Shown: positions 24,646 through 36,034 of the stretch, piece by piece | Layout of the letters: every line of letters starts with the position of its first letter | Position numbering within the stretch: position 1 is the stretch's first letter | Assembly (NCBI RefSeq): GCF_048564905.1 | Contig: NC_132997.1 | Coordinates: forward strand, 79,310,271-79,374,270 | From: Vicugna pacos | Lineage: Eukaryota > Chordata > Mammalia > Artiodactyla > Camelidae | Direction: 5' to 3' | DNA length: 64,000 nucleotides | Translations under genes and position numbers: made by a program | Notes under the pieces: model-generated | Databases searched by the model: none | What the model was told of the DNA's origin: nothing | What the model saw: only the letters and a program-made list of their open reading frames with translations

Positions 24646-26318
24646 CAGAACCTCAGCACTAACCACCTCTCAACACCGTCTGCAGTGGGTCCCCAGGCTT
24701 CAGTAACACTCCTGCCTTGTTGCCAGTAAGTGGACATCATTGGTCAAAGCTAAGATTTGTTGTTTCAACTAAAATCCAGAGTCCGGAAAAGCACCTGCCT
24801 GGGTCTCAGAGCAGAGAGTGCCATCTGTTGAAAGCAGTACCAACCTTAACTGAGGACTAGGAAAGAACCCCTAAAACTTGGCCTGCAACGTTTGAGAAAA
24901 GAAGTTAGGAAGACTGACTTCATAATAAGTTCTGGGATTTGCAAATGGACATCTGTCCCCAGAGCGGGGTGACCACATGGTGACCCAACTTCTCCAAAAA
25001 GAGGTTTCTTGAAACAGTAGGAGAAGACGCTTGCTGAGCCAGATAACACAAAAGGAACAACTCTCCCACCAGCACCCACCTCTCTGTTGGGTCAGGAACC
25101 AGACTCATTGGTTTACCTCCTCCCCAACCTGAGCCCAGGCCCATTTATTCCACTATAAAGAAACCCAAAGATCAGAGCTATTGAGGATAAAGATAGAAAG
25201 AGTAGCCTGAGGCTGACATTAGCACAAATCCCAGTCCCCTTGCAACAAGGAAATAAAAGGCATTTCAGAGATCAATGTGCTGTCTACAGCAGCAACCAAC
25301 AGCCTGTTTTAATTGATAAAATTAATGCTTTGAGCATACTAAATGCTCCTTTGAGTGCCTAATTTGCAGATAAGATGCAGTTCTTCGGCTTTGGATGCCC
25401 TGCTGTCTATCTCTTCTATCTCAGGTACAGGAGCAAAGCCGCTCAGACTGGCATTGTCAGGCGTCAAGGACACAGTGTTTACTTCCTAAGGTGGGAAGGA
25501 TGGGAAGACAGGATGGGCTGAGATGAAAGAGGACTCGTCCCACAGGCCCGGAGTTCAATCAACCTTAGCCCCTTCTCATTAAGTTTGGAGAAGGAAGGGG
25601 GAGGGGCAGCCGGCCGTTCCTCGGAGACCACAGCAAACATTTGCCTCCTCGTGTCTGGAGATGGAGCATCACTTAAGAGGAAATGAACCTGGTTAAGGGT
25701 CACGTCCAGAGGAGGGATAAAAGGAAAAGCCACAGATCTCCTCACACCGACGGACACAATGGCTTTAAGAAACAAATCAAAGCTCAGGGCTGAGGGTGGA
25801 GGTGGGGCGGGGGGGGGCGTTGGCTTCCCTCTGTCCCCCAGACCCAGGCCTAGGGAGGCAGAGATTAGAGCAAAAGTGGGAGGATCTCGCAAGGTTTCCT
25901 TCCCCAGAGCAAGCCTCTGAAAACATCTCTGTGTGAGCGCGAGCGACCCGAGCCCCCAGGGAGAGCCGGGAAGATGCTCTTTCCCAACGGAGCTTCCCAG
26001 CGAGGGTTTGACGAACGCTCCCCCCCATCATCCATCAAAGCTCAGGCGGACAGATGACTTCACCGTTGTAACAGACAAGGGCAGCCACTTGCCAATTCCA
26101 ATGCCAAAAAAAGAAAACGGGCGTTGGGGGGGAGGGTAGTGGAGGAAGGTCAGAAAAGGCTTCCCGGGAGATCACAGCCCTGCGAAGAAACTCCATTGCT
26201 GAGGGCTGCCCTGTGGGCACTTAGCTTCGGGACTTAGCAGGCAGGGGCAAGGGGCAGCCCGGGGACCCTCAGGGGGGTCCTGACCAGCCCCCCGCAGGGG
26301 TTGGTAGGGGGTACTCAC

Positions 26319-26390
26319 GTAGTGCTTGGAGGGATTCCTCCGCTTCTCCACGTCCACCACGGTGGCATCTTGCACGCAGTAGGCGAGCAT
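26319..26390 (-). CDS. SH3PXD2A: SH3PXD2A (TKS5) first coding exon
   Basis: This exon encodes the first 24 residues of the TKS5 scaffold. They begin MLAYCVQDATVVD and end KRRNPSKHY, as I remember the human protein. In the family these residues open the N-terminal PX domain, which binds phosphoinositides. It is followed by five SH3 domains, and the protein is a Src substrate organising podosomes and invadopodia. Only the first beta strand of the PX domain is in this window. The exon ends on a codon boundary (phase 0), directly followed on the minus strand by the donor GTGAGTAC. The start is the ATG at 26,390-26,388, with A at -3. A TTG four codons upstream (26,402) is in frame but matches no known start. 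The paralog SH3PXD2B has a different N-terminus (MPPRRSIVEV), so the assignment to the A paralog is firm. Confidence 0.95.
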
Positions 26391-26426
26391 CTTCCCCCAC
26401 AAAGCGAGTGGCGCCCCCCGGCGGCG

Positions 26427-26438
26427 TCACCTTCTCAT
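26427..26438 (-). promoter_or_regulatory. Minimal upstream ORF (M-R-R-stop) in SH3PXD2A leader
   Basis: The minus strand reads ATG AGA AGG TGA, a three-codon uORF ending 36 bases before the main ATG. It has G at -3 and A at +4, a fair initiation context. No other ATG occurs on this strand between the main start and at least 26,700. It acts only if transcription starts upstream of 26,438, which is likely but not shown. Confidence 0.5.
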
Positions 26439-26635
26439 CCCGGTCGGGCTCCGGCTCCTTCTCCCGCTTCCCGGGTCCCCGGGGCCACCCGCCACCCTAG
26501 CCCGGCGCGCCGCTGCCCGGGCTCCGGCGCCTACAGGTACGGCCGTGGGGCGGGGACAGTCCTAAGGGCACGCGGGCTCCGTGCGCCCGGGCGTCTCCCC
26601 GTGGGCCTGCCGCGCGCCCCTTCCCTCGCGCGCCT

Positions 26636-26676
26636 CCGCTGCTGCTGCCGCTGACGCCGCCGCCGCCGCCGCCACA
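26636..26676. repeat. GCC/GCT triplet-rich tract in CpG island
   Basis: Runs of gct, gcc and cgc triplets include six consecutive GCC units near 26,657-26,674. It could lie in the leader or just upstream of the SH3PXD2A start site. Such tracts are often length-polymorphic. Confidence 0.7.
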
Positions 26677-26915
26677 GCTCTGGGGCTCGCCCGCCCGCTC
26701 TCTCCGCTGCCCGGTGGGTCCGGCGGGAACTGGCGGAGCAGAGGAGGGGCGGGGGTGTGTCCCGCCAGCGAGGGGACGGGGCGGGGGCCCCGGAGCCTGC
26801 TGTCAGCGCGCTTGGGGAGGGGCCAGCGGCGCCCCTTCGCCGCGCTCGGGCTCCGGGGGGCTCGGCGCTGGCGGAGTCTGTGGGCGCAGGAGGCGGAGGC
26901 AGGGCCGGGCAGGCA

Positions 26916-27001
26916 GGGAAGGGAAGGGAGGGGAGAGAGGGGAAGCGCGCGGGGAGGGGCTCGGGCCCGGGGGAGGGGCTCGGGGCGACGGGGAGGGGGC
27001 T
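26916..27001 (+). promoter_or_regulatory. G-rich motif cluster upstream of SH3PXD2A
   Basis: GGGAAGGGAAGGGAGGGG is followed by three spaced copies of GGGGAGGGG(G)CT. These fit MAZ/SP1/KLF binding sites and have at least four G-runs, so a G-quadruplex is possible on the plus strand. The function is inferred from motif and position only. Confidence 0.5.
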
Positions 27002-28744
27002 GCCGCCAGGCCGGAGAGACTCGGGCGGGCCCGCGGGCCCCCACCGCGACGAGAGCGCGGCCAGCGGCCTGGCGCGGCGCTGGGCTACTTCACCGGGCAC
27101 AGAAACTCAGGGTGGCATCGGAGGGAGGAGGGGCGGGGGGAAGGGAACCCAGAGCGCCCCAACCCTGGCTTTCCGCCTTGGAGCAGATTTGTGCCTTTCC
27201 GTCCCCACCTTTACAGCTTCTTCTCACTCCTATCCCCCAGATCTCTTTAATGAAAAGTAGTTTATTACCCTGCTGTTACTGCCCAGGCCCTCTGAGGAGG
27301 AGACAGGAATGGGGAAGCAGCCGGCATTAAATCCTTCAAGCCAGAGCCTCTTTTGATAAACCACCTGCCCCGCTGCAGGTCACAAAGGGTAAATTCTCTC
27401 CTGAAATGTGATCGATCCGTTGTCTGAGTCGTCCATCGATCTGGGCCTGGGTAACCAGCCTGTGATATCATTTACCAGTGAGGTTGCAAGACTGTAGAAC
27501 ACCACTGTCTTAAGCCCAGGGCTTCCCTGGGACCCTCCCCAGGTCGGTGAGGAGGGAAGAGGGCACACGGTGATGGGAAAATCCACTGGGTTGGGTTAGG
27601 GGGCCAGCTCAACATCGGCCCTAGGCGCTGGCTTTCTCACCGCTTCTCCCTCTGGTTTGGAAAACTGACTTTATAAGCCACTTGCCAATCTCTGGACTCG
27701 AGGCACAATTGCTACTGAATTTAATTTAACCCCCCCATCCACCATCTATTTCAAAATATTTTTTCCATTCTAGTTTCAAATATTTAAAGTAGTGTTTTCA
27801 CAACTAATTCTATTGTTTCACAGTCACAATAAGCTTTGTGACTGTAGACCAGTGTAAAGCATCTGAAATGCAGGCCAAGGGTTTCACAACCTAACTATAG
27901 TAATACTTTATTCTCTGCACTGTCAGAACCCATGGAGCAACCTAAGACTTTAGTCCACATTTGCTTGGTACAGAGTGCCTCACTATCCTCCCAACTTTCT
28001 TCAGGAAGGATGCTAGAACATCAAACGATGTTGCTATCTAAGTATTTGACCTGGAACAAATCACTTAATACCACAGGCATTGGAGTCACTGCAGCGTTCT
28101 CATTTGTGAAATATAGGTGCTGATCTAGATGGTCTTTTAAGGTTCCTCCCAACACACACTCCAAACTTAGTAGTAACTCCTGTGGAGACAGTTTTGAGTT
28201 CTTTGTTTTTTTGTTATTAGCATGTAGGGCGTTTGACATTTAAAAAATAAGTATTTTTTAAAAATTTCTTCTCTAAAATTCTAGAATTTTAGGATTGATT
28301 GAGCACCTATGCTGTGTTCATTTACAAGGCATTTAAAAACATAAGAGAGAGTGAGAGAATTCAGTTAATGTTAGTGGAACTGAAAACTGAATCCAATTGA
28401 CAAATGCTCATCCCTTCCCTCAAAGAGGAGAGTCCAGATGAGAAACGGGGATATCATTAAGATTATATCCAATAAAATGTGCATTAGGTTTCCAGAAAAT
28501 AGAGGCCTGGAGTAATCAAGGAGAACTTCTTGGAGGAGGCTGTCCCTGCACAGGGGACTGGAGGATGGGCAGAGTTTGGAGTACCTTGGAATACTCTTGT
28601 CTCCTCTGGACTCCTCCAAGCCAGCTGCACTTGCCCTGAGCTGCTTTGACATGTGCATATTTGTTCATAACACACTTCATTTCCTCTGAAAACACCTGGT
28701 ACACAAGGACTGGCTGTAAGTTATACTTCTTTGCACTCTTCATA

Positions 28745-28803
28745 TAGCCAAGTACTGTACCTTATACACAGTAGTAGTCACTATACAAGAATTTGTTGAA
28801 TGA
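28745..28803 (+). mobile_element. L2 LINE 3' terminus
   Basis: taccttatacacagtagtag followed by agaatttgttgaatgatcaa resembles the L2 end. Confidence 0.45.
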
Positions 28804-29934
28804 TCAAGGAGAGAAGAAAAAGTGGAGTGAGGACCCTGAAGCCTGAACCTGTGGGCAACAGGCAGAGGGCCAGGAGGACAGTGTCTACCCGGGGAAGGGG
28901 TCAGTGAAGGGGGTGAGGCACAGGAAAAAGAAATAAGGTGTCCAGATCATGAGAGATCTTGACACTAGGCACAGGGCTTCTCTATCGGAGAAGATGATAG
29001 AAAACCATTGTGGATGCTGGAGTAGATGTCCTGGGAAAAGGTGATCTGGCAGTGATGCTCAGTGATGGGGAAAGGAGGAAACAGGGCATCACTTCCTTGA
29101 GCAAGGTGATAGACCCAGGGTAGACCCGGGCTAGACCCTCATCTCTGAGCTCCTCAAGGGAAGGGCTGGGCTGTGGGAGCCTAGGAGGGCCTCCGATGAA
29201 GAATCAAGACAGTCTGTGGGTTCAAGGTGAAAAGATTCGTAATGGCACTCAGCCACTCTTCCTCTGGGGCTGCAAGGTATTCCAGAAGTGCTAATTAAGC
29301 CTGAAAAGCCCCTGGTGAGGGGAGCTGGTGTTCAGCTGTTGGAAGGAAAGAAGAGGAGGGGGTTGGCTTGCCCTGGGTCCCCTGGTGAGTGCCTTCCCAC
29401 TCACCCTCCTTCTTCTGGGTCAGGATCTGAACGTGGCCCTAAGCACAAGAGATGTAGAGGAGAGACAGAGGGTTCCATGTTCCCTTGCTGCCCTAGTGCC
29501 TCGGTGCTCACCTACAAGGTGATGGCTGGCCTTCTTCCAGCCTAAGAAATCCCACACAACTTGACATCTTCTAAATTCGGGGTCTTGAAGCACAACTTCA
29601 GTACTCCCAACTTCCCCCTGTGCTCCCCAATTACCTCAGTTGGAGGGAGCAACTGAGCACCAGCCCTGACCCCAACCCTGTGGTGCCAAGATCCCTGGGG
29701 ATTAGTTGGACAGAAGTTATTAATACTTGTGGGAGAAAAATCTATTTTCCCTCCTGGGGCTGTACAGCCAAAAGACTATAAAATGGTACAGGCTCTTCCT
29801 TCTTCCCTGGGTACATTTCAACCTCACACAGATTTCTTTCCCACAGTGCCTTAGGCATGACTTTCTGTGCAACACACATTTACTGAGTGCCTCACATGTG
29901 CCTGGCACTTCCCCAGCAACGACTGAGACCAGCT

Positions 29935-30030
29935 GAAGGCTCCTTAGAGACAAGACTGTGTCTCGTTCATTCAATACCCAACATGCCTGACACATAGTAG
30001 GTACAATGGGTGGTTTGTATTGAAAACATC
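29935..30030 (+). mobile_element. L2 LINE 3' terminus
   Basis: ctccttagagacaagactgt then catgcctgacacatagtagg is a typical L2 ending. Confidence 0.55.
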
Positions 30031-30264
30031 TGCTCAAGGAGCAAGTACTGGTTGAGAAAATTACGTAAATCCGTTTTGCCACCTCCATCCATGAACTGGG
30101 GATGACTCCAATCCAAGGACATTTCATTGCGTGAGTTCAAATGACAAAATATAATTGCAGAAAAAATTTTTTTGGTTACGATAAATAAGGGAAAAGAGGA
30201 CCCAAAATATAGACGGAAATTGGTTGGTACCTAAAAGTCTGATTTTTCAAAACAAAACTGTAGG

Positions 30265-30415
30265 ATGCTTAGAACCAAAGAATTTTCCACCTGGAAGGGA
30301 CCAGCGAAGTTATTTACTCCTTAATTTTATAGGGGAGCAAACTGCAGTGGAGAGAAACTAAGCAAGCTGCCTGATGCCACACAGCCAGGGAGTCCTGCCA
30401 TCTTTATCCTCCACC
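30265..30415 (-). mobile_element. Possible MIR-type SINE remnant
   Basis: ttccacctggaagggaccag, taggggagcaaactgcagtg and gatgccacacagccagggag resemble an old antisense SINE core. Confidence 0.4.
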
Positions 30416-31444
30416 ACGCTTATGAGCCTGTTCACATGCGAGCAGAGTTCATTGAATGAGCACCCTTAGTGCATTTACAGACACCTGCAGATCCAAGATG
30501 TTGCTCTCCTTTGAACCCCAGAGTCCTTCGTTCCAATTCTCCATTCACACAAGCATCACAGGCTGCCTGGATCCCCCATCCAGGCAGGACCCTCCTCGAG
30601 GACAGGGACCACATGGTGTTCGACTCCACAGACCTTTTGTGCACATGCAAATCCTATCAGCTTTCATATGCAGAGCTTACCCCACCTCCTCTCCCATGTA
30701 GTCTTCGTGACCATCCCAAAGACAATAAATACACAAAAGTAGTGAAAAGTTACATTACTAAACATTCATTCCAAATCATCCATTGCCCTATGACAGCTCA
30801 GCCACTACTGTACTGAACCCGTTTACATCTTTTATTATTTCTTAACTTTGCGGTGCTTAGGTTGTGACTTTGAAACCAATAAGAAGCTGGTGAAGGTCTT
30901 GAGGACCATGAACTTAACTCTGGCACCATGCTTTCCCTGCCCACCCCAACCATAGCACCTTGGCCATCTGCTACACACAGAGCTTTATATGTGCCAGGCA
31001 CCCGATAAATGATTGTCTTTTAAAATTAGGTATTTGTAAATGCTGCTGATGAAAGCGATGCCTAAGAATTGAAGAGCGTTCCAGAGCAGGACTTATCCAA
31101 CCTGGGTTCTAGTCCCGCTCAACCACAACCCAGCCTTGTGGCCTTGAAGTCATGTCCCAGAGCTGGGTCTCTGGTGATTCTTCTGGTCCTGTGCATGCTC
31201 TGGGATGTGGATAAATATTATATAAAGTGAAGTCTAATGGGTCTAATGTGTTACCCAGAGATGTGCAAATTTGACTGAAATTTGGGGCCCCCTCCTGGCC
31301 AAAGTGGTTTTAGCACCTTTAACTCAAAGCAGCTGGCCCTGCTTTGTATCCCTTTCCGTCCCTGGCTGACCTCTGGCAGGAACAAGCACAAGGGCCTAGT
31401 ACCGATAGCCTGCCAGGGTACAGACTATAAGCAGTCCAAGGTGT

Positions 31445-31502
31445 TCATTTGTCTCTCTTTCTTTGCTCTTTCTTCTCCTTCTTTCTTTCTCTTTTTCAAA
31501 TC
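31445..31502 (+). repeat. Pyrimidine tract (TCTTT-rich)
   Basis: A run of ctttct/ttctcc units ends tttttcaaatcag. It resembles a splice acceptor, but no matching exon end was found. Confidence 0.6.
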
Positions 31503-33324
31503 AGCCCTTATAGACTTATGTTTGGGGAGTGTCTTGAGAACAGTCCCTCCTGAATTTGGAGTAGACAATGAGGTCAACTTCCATTTTCTCTCGAGGGAAG
31601 TAAATTACGGGCCAGACTTCTCCTCTCCCTGGTTGCTGGGGAATGGGACCAGGATGAGACGCCAGAATTGCCCTGTCTGCTCTGCCCCATTGTTCACTAA
31701 TTGCAGCCATAATAACAGGCCCCTCTTGCTTGCCAAACCACCAGGTGGTGGAAACTGCCTCTCTGACTCCCAACACAGTAAGTTCATCAGCAAAACTTTG
31801 ACGGGCTTCTTTACATGGTGCCAACAAGGGTCTCAGCCTCCCATCTTAGCCTTGACTCTGGTGAGGTCCTTATGCAACGGAATTTTTTTATAGAACCACT
31901 TCAAGTTCCAGCCTTAGCAAATGACCGTGTTCCTGGAATGCCAGGAACAAGTCTGCTAACTTGCATGGCCAAAGAAGCCAAGGACATAATTAGATTCACA
32001 GAGGAAAAAAATATTATTCCGTAACTCCAGACTGCATCCTTAACATTGACAGGACATCTGGTCTCCAAAGTAGCCCATTGTGTTTTGAGACCTTCAGGGA
32101 TGAGGGTGTGGATGGTTTCATACATCCATCTCAACTACTGAACATGCCTTCAAGTGTATTTCTCCCTGGTAGGGGCTTCCCAGCATCATCTTGGTATATA
32201 AGATTGGTGTGCATAGTTCTATTTTAACCAGAGGCCACCACAGATTTTCTTTTTCAAAATCCCCTGGATTTTCCAGAAGCCAGCAAAACCTGAGTTGTCC
32301 ACTAGATGACAAAAAGAACAGGGGGAAAAAAAACCCCTTGGGAAATTCAAAGCCAGTTTCTTAAAATAGTCTTAAGCCACAAATAACCAAAATTATGAGT
32401 CTGGTTTTGGTTTGACCTCTTCCCCCCGTCCCCAGTTCTCTATTCAGAAATGTCGTAGAAATTACTGTTCTTCATCCTATTTGAATCCACACATCTATTT
32501 CAGGTAAAAGATTCCAGACTCCCAAAAGTCAAGTCTGGCTCCAGCTGATGTCCTGCCCTCTGTCTCGAGCAGAAGATATCCCATTGTCGGTTCACTTCTT
32601 ACCCAACAGGCTAGGGCAGGCAGAGGAAGCCTTAGTAGGCTGGGTTTTCCCACCTGGGTGAATCTGGCTGGGATTTTGTCATCCACAAAGTATTGCCCCA
32701 GGCAGATAACTGTGATCACTTCGATTAATCTTACTGCCTTATATATAAAGAGCACATGTTTTAGTTGAGACGCTTTGATTTTCAAGTACTGGAAATTGAG
32801 CCGAGCCAGCTAAAAAAAAAAAAAAAGGAGAGGAGACTATTTCCAATGTACAGTGGTGTCTCATTATCCATGGACATCTGGCTTCTCGGAGCAGAACCAC
32901 AAAGTAGCAAATCTTTGAAAACAGGAAAGTTTTCTCCACCTCTTATCTCTGCTTAGCACTCTGTGTCTGTCTTATTCTTTTCCATCTGTAGACCGTTTTT
33001 CTCTGCTTTTTCATCCACATAGCATGAGTCCCGTACCACCCAAACGTCTACCAGTCCCTCAATTCCAGACACATCTGAGACTGGTTGCCTCTGGAGTCTA
33101 GAGCCCAATTTCCAGGGAAAGCAATCTGATTGGTCCACCTTGGGCCATGTGTCCATCCTGATCCAGTCAATTATTATGGGGTGAAGTCATGTAGCACAAA
33201 TGTGATTATCATGAGCCAATCGACTGAGTTGGGGAATTAATTCTAAGAAAGAGGGCTTGTGTGAGTGGCCCCCACACCCCAAAACACACCTACTAAATTA
33301 CTGTTTACTTTTTCTAGGATGTTA

Positions 33325-33560
33325 TTCATTTATTTATTCACTCAATGAATATTTGTTAAGTTATCAACCTGTGTCATCTACTTTGTTAGGAAAAGCAGCT
33401 ACACTTGGGGCAAACCAGAAAAGGTCCTTGTCCTTAGGGAGTTTTACACTTGTGGGGAAGATAAAAATTGTTTTACAAATCATACAAATAAATGTAATAT
33501 TATCATGGGGACCAATGTTATCAAGGCGGAGCAAGGTGTTATGAATGGTGGTAATCTCTG
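33325..33560 (-). mobile_element. L2 LINE remnant (antisense)
   Basis: ttcactcaatgaatatttgt, gtccttgtccttagggagtt and aggtgttatgaatggtggta follow the L2 end in antisense. Confidence 0.55.
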
Positions 33561-34013
33561 GGGGTAGAGGTATAAAGTTTGAAATGGATTTACTTAAAAA
33601 TTTAAAAAATTCTATAGTGTACCTGTCCTTCTGTAATCATAAAAGGGTTGTTTGAGGTTTTTTAAATTTGCATTTTGAAAGGATGAGGATGGTCCCCTGG
33701 TGAAGGGGCCTGGTGCGTGAGGGGGACAGTTGGTAGCTCTGCAGTGGGACACTACGAGAGGTGATGACAGCTTAGGCTAGGCTGCTGATGGTCCTGGGTG
33801 GGCCGAAGGGAACTTTAGAAGGCAGAGCAGCCTTTGTTTGGTGACGTTTGTCAGGGATGAGGGAAACAGAGGTGCTAAGGACAATCATAGGTTCTTACCT
33901 GCTTATGTGTGGGATGACAGTGCTCCGTATTTTTCTAACTTTGTTTGAGTCCGTCATATATGGGAGCTGCTCTAGTCAACATCACAAGTCCCTTTTAGCT
34001 ATAATAACAATCA

Positions 34014-34052
34014 TGATAATAATAATAATAATAATAATAATAGTAACAATAA
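34014..34052. repeat. (AAT)n microsatellite
   Basis: About nine aat units with flanking imperfect aac/tag units. Likely polymorphic. Confidence 0.9.
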
Positions 34053-34084
34053 CAACAGAAATACCAGCAGCTGTTTACTAAGCC

Positions 34085-34240
34085 CCTGCTGTGTGTTGTG
34101 CCAGGCAGTGTGCTGAGTAATCACTATGCTCCTGTATTTATTCCATAAATGGGAATTTGGCCACAAACAAGAGTGCCCTCCCTTGTGGCACTTACAGTCT
34201 AGGTGGAGGAAACCATGAATTAGGCAAGAAAAACCAAGAC
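34085..34240 (-). mobile_element. L2 LINE remnant (antisense)
   Basis: gtgccaggcagtgtgctgag and ggcacttacagtctaggtgg follow L2 in antisense. Confidence 0.5.
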
Positions 34241-34708
34241 TTTGGGCCCCTTCAACTCTCTAGTATTTTTAAAATATTTGTTCAGCACTTATTTAACGAG
34301 GGCTGGAAGAAATAAATTTTCTATTAAGTGTGCATTTCTTCCCCTGCATTCAAAGTAAGGCATTTATTACATGGACTGAAAGCAATATTTTCTAAGTCAT
34401 TCTTTAGCTCATGGTTTTACATACCCGGATGATATCATTCATATGCTTGCTATGAGTAAAAGTAACTTACGTGGATACAGCTTCAAACTTTTAGAAGATA
34501 TTTTGACTTTGTTTGTTTGGTTTTACTTTAATGAAGGTCAGATGTTTCCCATTTTTCTGGAGTTCTTGTTTTTTCTTTAATTTTAGGGGGAAGAGGAGGA
34601 AGCTTCTGCATAGTTAACTTCTTGGGAAGCATATTAAAAGGTTTGAAGTTACTTAAAGCAAATCATTCCTTCCGAGGAAACAGCACTAGGCCCTGCTTTA
34701 CTGCACAT

Positions 34709-34722
34709 TGACCTTGACCTTG
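34709..34722 (-). promoter_or_regulatory. Nuclear-receptor DR0 half-site pair
   Basis: The minus strand reads CAAGGTCAAGGTCA, two AGGTCA half-sites with no gap. This matches 14 of 15 bases of the NR6A1 (GCNF) DR0 element and also fits ERR/NR5A extended half-sites. No evidence of use. Confidence 0.4.
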
Positions 34723-35229
34723 CAGCTGAGGGTGACAGAGCTGTCTGCTGACAAGGTTCAGAGCTGGCCCAGCCCACTCCCCAAGTGCAAAGCATCCTGC
34801 ACAGGCACACTGCAGAAGTACTCCACAGAGATGGGAGGTGCCGGTGAGGAGAGATTCTGGATTTCCACCAGAGGATGCTGTTTATTGTGGTAGGAACTGG
34901 ACCATCTGTGCCAGGAGAGCTTTGGAAAATCCCACTCTTTCAGGCCAATCTGCTTACTCTGCTTAACACATGAGGGGTCATCACTGCTCAGGCTTTTAGA
35001 AACAAAATAGAAAAATCTCACCAATGGACAGCCAAGCAACCATGTAGATCATGTCTGATGATTAATTCATGATATTGTTAAAACATAAGAATGCCAGCTC
35101 TGTAAGCAAAGGGATGTTGGTCTGTTTTCTTACCATGACACCCACCAGTGCTGAGAACAATGTCTGACACGTGACAAGTTTCCCTCAGTGTTTGTTAAAC
35201 AAATGACAGTAAAAATTTTCACCTCTGGG

Positions 35230-35663
35230 GGGCCATATGATCTCTGCTGCAATCACTCAACTTTGTCTAGTATACCTAAACTATGATTCTGCGATTTCAT
35301 TCCAATATATAGAACCAAGAGAAATTAGTATATGTCCACCAAAAGAGAGTTCACCACAGCAGAATACTATACACCAGTGATAAAGAGCAAACAGCTTCGT
35401 GCAGCAGACTGGGTGAAGCAATGCTAAGCAAAAACAGACAGACTCAAAGAGCACATATTGTATGATTCCATTTATACAATGTTCAAAACAATCCAAATTA
35501 AGTTACAGTGCTACAGGCCATATGAGTGGTTGTCTCTCAGAAATGTGAACTGGGAGGGAGCACAGAGAACTGTGGGGTGCTGGAAATGGTCTCCATCTTG
35601 ATCCGGGTGGAAGTTTTACCTGTGCGCTAGAGTTGTACACTTCAGCGGATGAATGTGATAGCT
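35230..35663 (+). mobile_element. L1 3' fragment, left part
   Basis: gcagaatactatacaccagt, agagcacatattgtatgatt and gttgtacacttcagcggatg follow the L1 ORF2 end and 3' UTR. The element resumes at 36,035 after the LTR insertion. Confidence 0.75.
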
Positions 35664-36034
35664 TGCTATGGACTGAATGTTTGTGTCCCCTCAAAGCTCA
35701 CATGTTAAAATCCTAATCCCTGAGGTGACAGTATTTGGAGATGGGTTCTTTGGGAGATAATTAGGTCATGAAGGTAGAGCCCTCATGATGGGATTAGTGC
35801 CCTTATAAAAAGAGACACAAGAGAGCTTGTTCTCTCTTTCTCAATCTCTCTCTCTCACACACACACACACCCTGCCTCATGTTAGGAAACCAAGAAGATG
35901 GCCCTTACCAGATCCCATCCATGCTGGCACACTGATCTCGGACTTACTGGCCTCCAGAAGTGTGAGAACTAAATGTCTGTTGTTTAAATCACTCAGTTTG
36001 TGGTATTCTTGTTATAGCAGCCAGAACTAAGACA
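35664..36034 (+). mobile_element. MaLR (MST/MLT1-like) solo LTR
   Basis: A fossil LTR of the ERVL-MaLR group begins tgctatggactgaatg and ends gaactaagaca. It has the usual inner order (ctcatgatgggattagtgcc, cctccagaagtgtgag) and a TC/CA simple tract at about 35,833-35,872. No internal retroviral region is seen, so it is a solo LTR. Flanking 5-bp direct repeats tagct (35,659-35,663) and tacct (36,035-36,039) agree at four of five bases. It is old, of mammalian-radiation age by family. Confidence 0.8.

Larger units (their letters stand above)
1..26318 (-). other. SH3PXD2A: SH3PXD2A intron 1 (partial, runs off left edge)
   Basis: The stretch lies downstream (minus strand) of the exon 1 splice donor at 26,311-26,318. 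The next exon should begin with the codons for V-Y-I-I-N-V of the PX domain. No such coding segment was found to the left edge, so all of it is read as intron 1. It holds many MIR, L2 and L1 remnants, two camelid-type SINEs, a CA-rich microsatellite and no convincing exon on either strand. Stretches not listed separately show nothing I can name. Confidence 0.8.
25930..27130 (-). promoter_or_regulatory. SH3PXD2A: CpG-island promoter and 5' leader of SH3PXD2A
   Basis: CpG dinucleotides are dense from about 26,400 to 27,110, with a weaker shoulder into intron 1. The surrounding DNA is CpG-poor. I see no TATA box. GC-box and MAZ/SP1-like G-rich motifs are abundant. The start site cannot be fixed from sequence; it probably lies between about 26,450 and 26,800 on the minus strand. 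Long open frames on both strands here (up to 249 codons) reflect GC content and resemble no protein I know. A divergent plus-strand transcript is possible, as at many CpG islands, but nothing shows it directly. Confidence 0.85.

Noticed and set aside
26400-26402. In-frame TTG start upstream of the SH3PXD2A ATG
   Set aside because: Known SH3PXD2A starts at MLAYC, and the ATG at 26,390 has a good context.
26411-26425. CTCF-like motif (gcgccccccggcgg) near exon 1
   Set aside because: It differs from the consensus at key positions and could easily be chance in GC-rich DNA.
26531-27330. Long overlapping open frames on both strands in the CpG island (up to 249 codons)
   Set aside because: They arise from high GC content and few stop codons. 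Products are Arg/Pro/Gly/Ala-rich, differ in every frame and match no known protein.
31282-31893. 203-codon plus-strand frame following a pyrimidine tract
   Set aside because: The tract at 31,445-31,502 resembles an acceptor, but the frame runs through it and no donor or homologue is seen.
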